DNA from: Paenibacillus xylaniclasticus
Lineage (GTDB): Bacteria > Bacillota > Bacilli > Paenibacillales > Paenibacillaceae
NCBI RefSeq assembly: GCF_004001065.1
Contig: NZ_BIML01000035.1
Span: 1-40,036 of the forward strand
DNA: 40,036 nucleotides
Direction of reading: 5' to 3'
Made by a program: the position numbers and the translations under genes. This document shows positions 33,685 through 40,036 of the stretch, piece after piece. Position 1 is the first letter of the stretch, and the number at the start of each line of letters is the position of its first letter. The notes under the pieces are model-generated. The model made no database searches, was not told the origin of the DNA, and worked only from the letters and a program-made list of their open reading frames with translations.

Positions 33685-34292
33685 TCACCTCCGGTATCAG
33701 TACCTATATTTGAATATTATCTATAAACCGATAATATATTCGATTGATGTATTCGACATTCCTCGCCATTAATCCTTTACTGTCAAAATTCCCATTCGTA
33801 CATCCCCTGTGGCAAAGACGCAAGCTGTACAGGATTCATCATCATAAGATTGGAAATACGGGCAGCGAAACGTTAACAGTATTCCTACCAGGGTATTCGT
33901 AGAGCTTACAGATCGAAATAATGCTCGTCAATAAGGACTGTCGTATCGCCTTCGATACCGTTGGCATTGTCAGTTCAGAGACTTTCTTAAATTTACTATC
34001 CTTGAATCCTATCCAAACAGCAAAGTCCTCTAACAACTGAGTCAGTTCAATCTGAATGAGACTAACATATTGAGTTTACTGACTGGTTTCATTGGTCACC
34101 TTGTTCATTCTCCCTTTACCCTCAATTCCTTCTGACGCCCCTACGAATTGTCCCGTCAATCGTCTGGACAACCATTCAACAACAGCAGCTTTCATCATGA
34201 AAGAAGAACGATATGAATACGTTCATCAAGTTATGTATCGAGTACTTTGGATATTGATACTATTGTAATAGAAAGTAATTGAGGAGAAATTA
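33685..34292. other. Intergenic region with possible gene remnants
   Basis: About 600 bases. A minus-strand frame of 64 codons (33842-34036; contains FAVWIGFKDSKFKKVSEL) and a second short one starting MKAAVVEWLSRRLTGQF near 34200 may be relics, but I cannot assign them. No terminator or promoter is clear except an AT-rich stretch before 34290. Confidence 0.35.
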
Positions 34293-34328
34293 ATGAAACT
34301 TCAAAGTGGAGATTCCGGAGGATGGTGA
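34293..34328 (+). CDS. Possible 11-residue leader peptide of the GNAT gene
   Basis: ATG at 34293 with GAGGAG upstream encodes MKLQSGDSGGW and stops at 34326-34328, overlapping the first codons of the acetyltransferase gene. The GGAGG of the downstream gene lies inside it. Translation coupling is plausible; a decayed start in another frame is the alternative. Confidence 0.3.
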   Translation: MKLQSGDSGGW

Positions 34329-34777
34329 TTGGTTTGAATTCAGAACAGCATGAGATGGGCAGCATTAAGCTGTCGTTGGATCGGAGCTTGCTTGACCTAC
34401 CCTATGCCTACCGCTATCTGCATGACCATATGTACTGGGCAAAGTCGCTTACTTTCGATGCCTTCCAACGGGCTGTGACCAATTCAGCTGTTGTGGTTGG
34501 TGCGTACGATTCTGCAAAGAATGAACAGTTGGTCGGATTCTCACGTGTTGTCTCAGACTTGGCGACCTTTGCCTATTTGACCGACGTATTCATCGTAGAA
34601 CAATACCGTTGCCGAGGTCTCAGCAGAAAGATGTTAGAGATGATCATCCATCACCCCGACCTGCAAGGCCTGCGACGCTTCCTGCTCGTAACTGAAGATG
34701 CCCATGGACTATACGCCAAATTCGGCTTCGAGCCTCTTCATGACGGGGCAAACTGGATGCAAATATACAATGGATAA
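34322..34777 (+). CDS. GNAT-family N-acetyltransferase
   Basis: About 151 residues; ATG 34322, GTG 34325 or TTG 34334 can be the start because GGAGG lies directly in front. GNAT fold: LVGFSRVVSDLATFAYLTDV (strands beta3-beta4), the acetyl-CoA loop EQYRCRGLSRKML, and LVTEDAHGLYAKFGFEPL near the C-terminus. This is the compact YjgM/YhbS-like type that acetylates small molecules or protein ends; substrate unknown. A terminator-like hairpin follows at 34817. Confidence 0.88.
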   Translation: MVIGLNSEQHEMGSIKLSLDRSLLDLPYAYRYLHDHMYWAKSLTFDAFQRAVTNSAVVVGAYDSAKNEQLVGFSRVVSDLATFAYLTDVFIVEQYRCRGLSRKMLEMIIHHPDLQGLRRFLLVTEDAHGLYAKFGFEPLHDGANWMQIYNG

Positions 34778-34812
34778 TAAGCCCTTTAACTTCTGAAATC
34801 AATCAAGCGTCC

Positions 34813-34846
34813 AAAAAAGGCCGTTGAAAACATTCACAGCGGCCTT
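34813..34846 (-). terminator. Terminator of the SDR-VOC transcript
   Basis: AAGGCCGTTG / CAGCGGCCTT with one G-U pair, followed on the minus strand by TTTTTTGG; 24 bases after the VOC stop. Confidence 0.75.
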
Positions 34847-34870
34847 GCATCCTATCAACTTCACATTCAA

Positions 34871-35185
34871 TTACCAATGGGCTTGTAGTTTGTTTTCACT
34901 CGGATCAAAAAAGTGAAAATAATAATACCCATCGTCTTCTCACATTTCTTCGACTTCTACACCTCGTTCAATCAAACACTGACGTAGTTGATGGATTCTG
35001 GGACTGGTGAACCCAACAGATAACTCTAGAAGTCCATCCTTAGTAAAGTGCCCGCGAGAATCTTTATCTGCCTGCACCAAAACCAACAGCGGCCCCGCCT
35101 TTGGCTCCACCACAGCCAAATCTTCTGCCTTCCGACGCAGCGTAAAGCCCAAACACTCTGTGTACCACTGGACGGAAACGTCCAT
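34871..35185 (-). pseudogene. VOC/glyoxalase-family gene, truncated start and internal stop
   Basis: The frame reads MDVSVQWYTECLGFTLRRK, then LAVVEPKAGPLLVLVQ and LIERGVEVEEM, hits TGA at 34940, and continues EDDGYYYFHFFDPSENKLQA to TAA at 34871. FDPSENKLQ is the standard VOC ending, so one nonsense codon splits it (a GGA to TGA change would explain it). The first 15-20 residues of the domain are also missing: stops precede the ATG. It lies 45 bases after the SDR gene on the same strand, a remnant of a two-gene operon. Confidence 0.8.
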
Positions 35186-35230
35186 CTACTTAAACTAACT
35201 TTTTTTCCTTTTTGTGGATAATTTTTCACA

Positions 35231-35968
35231 TCAATTGAACCCGCCATTTACACGAATCGTCTGCCCTGTTATCCAATGGGCTTTGCCGCTGACGAGCAAT
35301 TCGATCACATTCGCAATGTCCTCCGGTTCCCCAATTCGTCCGAATGCATTCATTCGACGGTAGGAGTCAATCAACTCCTGCGATTTACCTTCTAGGAATA
35401 ACTCGGTCGATACTTGCCCTGGCGCGATGCAATTAATCGTGATATCCCTCGTGCCGAATTCCTTTGCTAATTGGCGGGTTAACTGCTCTACTGCACCCTT
35501 TGTAGCCGCATAGACGCTATAGGTCGGCAGCATCGCGCCCGACACTGATGTCGAGAAGTTAATAATCGTTCCGCCCTGTTGCATATGCTTCATCGCTTGT
35601 TGGCAAGCAAAGTAAGTTCCCTTCACATTAACATCAAATTGACGATCGAACATCTCCTCCGTTACGTCCGTGATGGCCACACATTCCATAATGCCTGCAT
35701 TATTAACCAGAATGTCTATGTGCCCGAATTGCTCGATTGCCGCCTCAAATAAAGCCTCAACCTCGCTCACTTTGCTTACGTTGCCTTGAACTGCTAACGC
35801 TTCGCCGCCTAACTCCTCAATGATTCTGACGAGCTCGTCTGCTTTCTCCCGACTGGAGGCGTAATTAACGATCACCTTAATGCCGGTCTGTGCCAATTGA
35901 ATGGCCACTTGTCTTCCAATGCCACGTGATGCGCCCGTGACGATTGCTACTTTGCCGCTCGTGCTCAT
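35231..35968 (-). CDS. Short-chain dehydrogenase/reductase (FabG-like)
   Basis: A 245-residue NAD(P)-dependent oxidoreductase. Cofactor motif TGASRGIG, structural NNAG, catalytic Ser in STSVSGA and YSVYAATK (YxxxK), and the C-terminal WITGQTIRVNGGF. ATG at 35968 with AAGGAGAGG upstream. Divergent from the AraC-family regulator, which probably controls it. Substrate not deducible from sequence. Confidence 0.95.
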   Translation of the reverse strand: MSTSGKVAIVTGASRGIGRQVAIQLAQTGIKVIVNYASSREKADELVRIIEELGGEALAVQGNVSKVSEVEALFEAAIEQFGHIDILVNNAGIMECVAITDVTEEMFDRQFDVNVKGTYFACQQAMKHMQQGGTIINFSTSVSGAMLPTYSVYAATKGAVEQLTRQLAKEFGTRDITINCIAPGQVSTELFLEGKSQELIDSYRRMNAFGRIGEPEDIANVIELLVSGKAHWITGQTIRVNGGFN

Positions 35969-36145
35969 TTGAACCTCTCCTTATTCCTCACTTAGGCCGT
36001 ATATGATCTGTCGACCATGTAAATTCATTGTAGTACATACTTGAATCAACTCGTTACAACATACCTATTCATTCCTTGCCTAATTCTCTTCCTGCCGCTA
36101 TGATTAACCTCAAACTACTCCAATGTGGGAAAGGAGCCTTGAGAC

Positions 36146-37054
36146 TTGGGAGAAACACTGCAGCGGTCTTTGCAACAATTGGCTCTTCTTATTCGCCGCC
36201 ATGCTCCCTCGAGCGGTACACATCCTACGCTCGTGCCTTATCTGCAGCTAATGCATGCCACGGAGCTAACAAAACCACTGGAATCTGTATATAAGCCATC
36301 CATTTGCGTCGTTGCACAAGGAGCAAAGACAGCGACTCTATCCAACGAAACCTATCGTTACGATCCTTCGACTTACCTGGTTACTTCTGTTGACCTGCCG
36401 ATTAACGGAAGAATCACCGAGGCTTCGACTGAGGCTCCCTATTTGGGCATAAAACTAAGCTTTGATACCGACGCCATTCTGGATATTGTAAAAGACATGA
36501 ATCGTACCGAGTTTATTTCCGATCATACGTTTCCTGGGATAACGGTATCCCGAACGTCTCAAGATTTACTTGAAGCCATCATACGGCTCTTGCAATTACT
36601 CGACACACCAAAGGATATCCCTGTGCTGGCACCTCTCATCACCCGTGAAATTCTATATCGAGTTCTTCAAGGCCAACAAAGTAAACATATTCATCAGTTC
36701 GCAATCATCGGCAGCCATGCGTATCGAATTGCTCAAGCCATCCAACTGATCACGAAGCAATATGATCAATCACTTTCAATCGAACAGCTTGCCAAATCCG
36801 TGAATATGAGCACATCGGCATTTCATAAACATTTTAAGCGCGTAACGACAATGAGCCCGTTGCAATATCAGAAGGCTGTTCGATTGCAAGAGGCTCGACG
36901 TTTAATGCTGACGGAATCCTTGCACGCCTCTGATGCAGCATTCCGTGTCGGTTACGAGAGCCCTTCCCAGTTCAGCCGAGAATACTCTCGTAAATATGGG
37001 AGACCCCCAATGCTAGATATTCAAAGGCTTCTTGGTTCAACCAAATTACAATAG
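36146..37054 (+). CDS. AraC-family transcriptional regulator (AraC_N type)
   Basis: A 302-residue protein from a TTG at 36146, with AAAGGAG nine bases upstream. The N-terminal AraC_N sensor (KPSICVVAQGAKTATLSNET, YRYDPSTYLVTSVDLPI) and C-terminal double HTH (SIEQLAKSVNMSTSAFHKHF, AAFRVGYESPSQFSREY) match the group that is usually next to an SDR or aldo-keto reductase gene and activates it. The 177-base gap to the divergent SDR gene should hold both promoters. Confidence 0.92.
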   Translation: MGETLQRSLQQLALLIRRHAPSSGTHPTLVPYLQLMHATELTKPLESVYKPSICVVAQGAKTATLSNETYRYDPSTYLVTSVDLPINGRITEASTEAPYLGIKLSFDTDAILDIVKDMNRTEFISDHTFPGITVSRTSQDLLEAIIRLLQLLDTPKDIPVLAPLITREILYRVLQGQQSKHIHQFAIIGSHAYRIAQAIQLITKQYDQSLSIEQLAKSVNMSTSAFHKHFKRVTTMSPLQYQKAVRLQEARRLMLTESLHASDAAFRVGYESPSQFSREYSRKYGRPPMLDIQRLLGSTKLQ

Positions 37055-37075
37055 TCGTGCCCTCCGCCACAGACA

Positions 37076-37127
37076 AAAAATACCCACAGCCCACACATCT
37101 TTATTCAAAGTGCGTGGGCTATGGGTA
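37076..37127. terminator. Long hairpin terminator between convergent genes
   Basis: TACCCACAGCCCACACA / TGCGTGGGCTATGGGTA, about 15 pairs, with TTTTTT on the minus-strand side. It serves the AraC gene and the broken minus-strand gene that face each other. Confidence 0.8.
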
Positions 37128-37184
37128 CATAAATTCGAAATTCCGTGTCCGCCTGTCGAATCAACTGTTACCGTATAGCTGTAT

Positions 37185-37490
37185 TCAGGACTCGATAGGA
37201 GCGTAAACATCCACAATTATTCGTCCGTCCTCAGGGATTTGCTCAAGACTACTAACCTGCATGCAATAGAAATAGGTAAACATGACCTCGCAATTATATT
37301 AAGGTGCATAAAAATGATCTTGGTCCACAACATTGGAAATCTCATTCCGCCTACGCATGAAAGCTTCCTTGGCATGTCCGATTTTGCTGAAATCCCCATG
37401 CTTAAAAGACACATTCACTGGCAGGCCAATGAACAATAGTTCAGGTAGATTTTCCCGACTAATCGAAATTCCTTTTGCATTGATCGACAC
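37185..37490 (-). pseudogene. Effector-binding (GyrI-like) domain gene, broken
   Basis: GTG start at 37490 with AGAGGAG eight bases upstream: ISISRENLPELLFIGLPVNV, GDFSKIGHAKEAFMRRRNEI, then HFYAP and an in-frame TAA at 37299, continuing YNCEVMFTYFYCMQVSSLEQ-IPE, then DGRIIVDVYAPIES. FTYFYCMQVSSL and IPE recall AraC-type effector-binding proteins, and VDVYAPIES looks like the family C-terminal strand. The total of about 101 codons is short against the usual 150 or more, so there seems to be an internal deletion besides the stop. Family identification is moderate. Confidence 0.6.
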
Positions 37491-37592
37491 TGAGTTCACT
37501 CCTCTCATAATTTAGTTTGCGATCTTTCTTAAGTGCAGCATTGCGGCAAGAATAGATTGGCTTGCGGGTTGTCTTAAATTCCTAATCATAGG

Positions 37593-37621
37593 TTGTAACT
37601 TTCAGAGAACTTTGATATAAA
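37593..37621 (+). promoter_or_regulatory. Promoter of the riboswitch-GNAT transcript
   Basis: TTGTAA, 17 bases, TATAAA; predicted start around 37628, about 12 bases before the aptamer. Confidence 0.6.
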
Positions 37622-37639
37622 GAAACTAGGATTTATTGG

Positions 37640-37747
37640 TATGTGTTACTGGCGTAACGTGGAGTACCACGAGGGAGCACATATTATTATTAGGCGTACG
37701 CCTGGGCAAAGTATTTGGTCTCACGACCAGATACTTTTATTATTTTA
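37640..37747 (+). ncRNA. ZTP (pfl) riboswitch with terminator controlling a GNAT gene
   Basis: P1 TATGTG / CACATA around TTACTGGCG, hairpin CGTGG-AGTA-CCACG, AGGGAGC, then linker and pseudoknot segment GTACGCCTGGGC. All ZTP landmarks are present. The terminator AAGTATTTGGTC / GACCAGATACTT followed by TTATTATTTT begins right at the end of the GCCTGGGC element, so ligand binding could compete with terminator formation. The core is nearly the same as that of the folD riboswitch at 25451-25550. Confidence 0.92.
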
Positions 37748-37761
37748 GGGGAGATGATCGT

Positions 37762-38235
37762 TTGATTCGCTTATTGACGAAGGATGACCAATATAAAGTG
37801 GAGTATATTATGGCTGATCACCCCCTCCAATTCCCTAAATTCATTATAGAACAATATCCTAATAGATGGGATGATTTTCTATTAAATCAAGATGTTAAGC
37901 ATAGTTGTTACATTGTGGCATTAACTGACAATGGACAAATTGTCGGTCATGCTGGCTATATTTATAACGATGAAGTTGGTCTATATGAAATAGTCGGAGT
38001 TTGCGTTTCAAAAAATTATCAAAGACAGGGATTAGGAAAGACTTTAATTAATACTATATGCGATAAATTACTTGGGATGGGAGAAGATCAAGTAATTCTT
38101 TATACACTAGGCCATGTTGGAAATGAAGACACTCTAACCTTCTATCGTAATATCGGCTTTGAGATGACTAACTTCGAGAAAGACTTCTTTCAAACCGACT
38201 ATTCACGGGTCACTTTTATGAGGTCGTTAAAGTGA
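37762..38235 (+). CDS. GNAT-family N-acetyltransferase under a ZTP riboswitch
   Basis: A 157-residue enzyme. The TTG at 37762 with GGGGAG eight bases upstream is chosen; the open frame upstream is only the riboswitch. GNAT features: NGQIVGHAGYIYNDEVGLYE (beta2-beta4), VGVCVSKNYQRQGLGKTLIN with the acetyl-CoA loop RQGLGK, and DTLTFYRNIGFEM. It is intact and ends 14 bases after nothing but its own frame; no second gene follows on this strand. Regulation by ZTP suggests a role connected with folate or purine intermediates (inference); the substrate is unknown. Confidence 0.9.
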   Translation: MIRLLTKDDQYKVEYIMADHPLQFPKFIIEQYPNRWDDFLLNQDVKHSCYIVALTDNGQIVGHAGYIYNDEVGLYEIVGVCVSKNYQRQGLGKTLINTICDKLLGMGEDQVILYTLGHVGNEDTLTFYRNIGFEMTNFEKDFFQTDYSRVTFMRSLK

Positions 38236-38338
38236 ACGATTTATCAAATTTATAATAGGACCGCTTGCTTAAGTCTAAGCTTCGATTCCTACAGTTCGTA
38301 ATTATCGGCAGCCAGCATAACCTCTATAGAGCAAAATA

Positions 38339-38364
38339 AAGGACGCCCCTCATCAGGCGTCCTT
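38339..38364 (-). terminator. Terminator of the SLH protein gene
   Basis: AAGGACGCC / GGCGTCCTT with an eight-base loop, followed on the minus strand by TATTTTG; 8 bases after the stop codon. Confidence 0.85.
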
Positions 38365-38372
38365 CGCAGATG

Positions 38373-40036
38373 CTAGCCAAGTGATTCTAATAATGTCTTC
38401 AACTCTGGTTTCAGCTTCAGCACATTCAAGATAATCTGCAGCGCTTCCGCACGTGTAGCGTTGCTCTTTGGTTCGAATTTACCTTCCCCTTTGCCGCTAA
38501 CGATCCCTGCCTGCGCTTCTGCTTCGATCTCCTTAGCTGCATAAGCACGACTCAAATCATGGAAATGACCTTTCGCCGTATCCTTCTCCAAGTTGCTCAA
38601 GTTCACGATACGCGACAGCATGACGACCATCTCTTCACGTGTAACCGTCTGATTCGGTCTGAACGTATCGTCCGGGTAGCCGGTGATGACCCCTGCCGCT
38701 ACAAGATTCTCAATATCGTCTTTAGCCCAAGAACCGTCAATGTCCTTCAATACCTTACTCGTGCTGCCGCCTTGGATTTGAAACGCACGATTCAGCATCG
38801 ATGCGAACTCCGCACGAGTGATCGAATTGTTTGGTCTAAACGTGCCATCTGGGTAGCCATTGATGAGCTTCAATCGGACCATAATATCAATTGTCTGCTC
38901 TGCCCAATGGCCTTGCGTGTCAGCAAAATCAATTGCGGCGGCTTCTTCCTTGGCTTCTTCTGCTTTGGATGTGAGCGTCTGTATTAAGTCGGCTTCATTC
39001 ACAATGCTTCGATTAAAAATATCAACCGTCACCGTAGGCTCTGGTGCAACCGGCGTATACTCAGGTATAGAAGGTGTCGATTGTACCGGTACAGCCCGCG
39101 GCGTCGCACTCACCTCATTGGATGCTGCGCTGACTTCAGATGGATTCATCGCTTTAACAATAAAATAATAAGTCGTCCCATTCGTTAACCCACCGATGTC
39201 ATATTGGGTTCCGGTTACAGTGACAATCGCATCCCCATACGTCCCGGAAGTCGTCCCTTGGTAAACGGCATAAGTAACAGACCCTGGAACTTCACTCCAA
39301 GTCAACCGCACGGAGCCGTCTCCTGCTTCAGACTTTGCAACCGGAGCTGTTACCCCAGGCCAGGGGAGTGTCACCTTCTGGCTTGTCACCTGTGTTAGAT
39401 TGCCCGCATCGAATGCAAGCTGCGCCCCCGTCACCCCGGCTGTATTCGTTGCGCCAAGGTCGGTAAAGGTTACGATACCTGCTCTCGCGGTTGCCTTCAC
39501 TGTTCCGGTCAGCGTCCAATTGCCTGTATCCTTCTTCGATACGGTTACCTCCGTACTGCTGTCGCCCGTGCTCGTATTTCCATACACATCACGGAGCACG
39601 ATGACGGGCTGCTGAGCGAACACTCCTCCATTGATGGCGGGTCCTGTAATGTCCGTCGTCAACGACATCGAAGCTGCAATTCCCGCTGTTGGCGTGATAC
39701 TTATCGTATTCGCATCTGGTGCGGTCACATCCGCTACGCTGAAAACGATCGTTTGCGCCGCCGCCTTGTTCAACCTCAAATTTAAGGTGGCTACACCACT
39801 TGTAAAGTTGACGCTGATCGTATTTGGGCCTGCCGTTAGGTCCGTCCCATTAACGCTGCCATAGGAGTTATCCGTTGCTTGAGCATAGCCGGAAATCGTC
39901 ACATTATGCGCTCCGCTAAACGTCGTATCCGTGTTTCCTAACGCATCCTTTACCGTCAACGTAACTGCATTGTCCACTCCAACCGCTGGGATTGTCGAGG
40001 CCGCAAGCGCACTGACGATTTGTGCTTTTGCAGGAG
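38373..40036 (-). CDS. SLH-anchored surface protein, C-terminal part (5' end outside window)
   Basis: Open to the window edge for about 554 codons, in frame with further protein (AQIVSALAASTIPAVGVDNA) before any start. N-terminal visible part: Ig-like repeats of the type 'NAVTLTVKDALGNTDTTFSG', about 85 residues each. Then a fibronectin type III domain (VRLTWSEVPGSVTYAVYQ, GLTNGTTYYFIVKAMN), a linker, and three SLH domains at the C-terminus (HWAEQTIDIMVRLKLINGYP, GSWAKDDIENLVAAGVITGY, KEIEAEAQAGIVSGKGEGKF), with TRAE or TREE motifs. SLH domains bind pyruvylated secondary cell-wall polymer, so the protein is displayed on the cell surface. An adhesin, enzyme or S-layer-associated role cannot be decided without the N-terminus. 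Confidence 0.93.
   Translation of the reverse strand, partial: PAKAQIVSALAASTIPAVGVDNAVTLTVKDALGNTDTTFSGAHNVTISGYAQATDNSYGSVNGTDLTAGPNTISVNFTSGVATLNLRLNKAAAQTIVFSVADVTAPDANTISITPTAGIAASMSLTTDITGPAINGGVFAQQPVIVLRDVYGNTSTGDSSTEVTVSKKDTGNWTLTGTVKATARAGIVTFTDLGATNTAGVTGAQLAFDAGNLTQVTSQKVTLPWPGVTAPVAKSEAGDGSVRLTWSEVPGSVTYAVYQGTTSGTYGDAIVTVTGTQYDIGGLTNGTTYYFIVKAMNPSEVSAASNEVSATPRAVPVQSTPSIPEYTPVAPEPTVTVDIFNRSIVNEADLIQTLTSKAEEAKEEAAAIDFADTQGHWAEQTIDIMVRLKLINGYPDGTFRPNNSITRAEFASMLNRAFQIQGGSTSKVLKDIDGSWAKDDIENLVAAGVITGYPDDTFRPNQTVTREEMVVMLSRIVNLSNLEKDTAKGHFHDLSRAYAAKEIEAEAQAGIVSGKGEGKFEPKSNATRAEALQIILNVLKLKPELKTLLESLG

Noticed and set aside
33842-34036. A 64-codon minus-strand frame in the gap before the first GNAT gene.
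   Set aside because: No clear ribosome site or family resemblance; kept only as a possible remnant in the intergenic entry.
1-40036. The left-edge beta-propeller gene and right-edge SLH gene might be one gene on a 40-kb circle.
   Set aside because: Both are on the minus strand and would meet at the ends, but the reading frames do not match across the join, and nothing else suggests a circular molecule.
1-40036. CRISPR arrays, tRNA or rRNA genes, or complete insertion sequences.
   Set aside because: No regularly spaced repeats, no tRNA cloverleaf with CCA-type end and no transposase were recognised.

Overview
The window looks like chromosomal DNA from a low-to-mid GC Firmicute, most likely a Paenibacillaceae member. 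This is inferred from strong AGGAGG-type ribosome sites, a SigO/YvrJ/RsoA sigma operon, S-layer homology (SLH) domains, abundant two-component, chemotaxis and c-di-GMP genes, and ZTP riboswitches. No CRISPR array, rRNA, tRNA or intact transposon was recognised.

Layout. 1-996: 5' part of an exported beta-propeller protein. 1470-5874: one minus-strand operon for an ABC exporter of the lantibiotic-immunity type (ATPase plus two permeases) with its own OmpR-type regulator and HisKA kinase; no lantibiotic precursor or biosynthesis gene is visible, so it is probably a peptide-antibiotic resistance module. 5978-7999: overlapping operon of a small membrane protein, a CPBP (Abi/Rce1-type) membrane protease and a beta-lactamase-fold serine hydrolase, closed by a strong terminator. 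8166-11746: a histidine kinase fused to a NarL-type response regulator, then a second kinase with a near-identical linker and phosphoacceptor segment but no regulator of its own. 11822-18543: sensory genes: chemoreceptor remnant, GGDEF-EAL protein, frameshifted chemoreceptor, and a LytS-type 7TM kinase with its regulator.

18622-20716: SulP anion transporter with an ArsR-family repressor and a candidate operator upstream. 21079-22118: a split sigma factor operon (SigO, YvrJ, RsoA). 22294-25412: lipoprotein, frameshifted phage-type lysozyme, peptide deformylase with an XRE-type regulator, and a folD gene reduced to its 3' end that keeps its ZTP riboswitch. 25639-30121: chemoreceptor and a 7TM diguanylate cyclase. 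30534-33684: small unknown gene and a diverged fragment of a relative, a YtrA-type GntR regulator with an ABC transporter whose Walker A is frameshifted, and a YrdB-like membrane protein. 34322-38235: two GNAT acetyltransferases (the second under its own ZTP riboswitch), a broken VOC gene, an SDR dehydrogenase divergent from an AraC regulator, and a broken effector-binding (GyrI-like) gene. 38373-40036: C-terminal part of an SLH-anchored surface protein.

The strongest candidates for something new are the ZTP riboswitch in front of an acetyltransferase, the kinase-regulator fusion paired with an orphan sister kinase, and the three-gene CPBP/serine-hydrolase operon. Many genes carry single-base indels or stops; real decay and assembly error cannot be separated from sequence alone.
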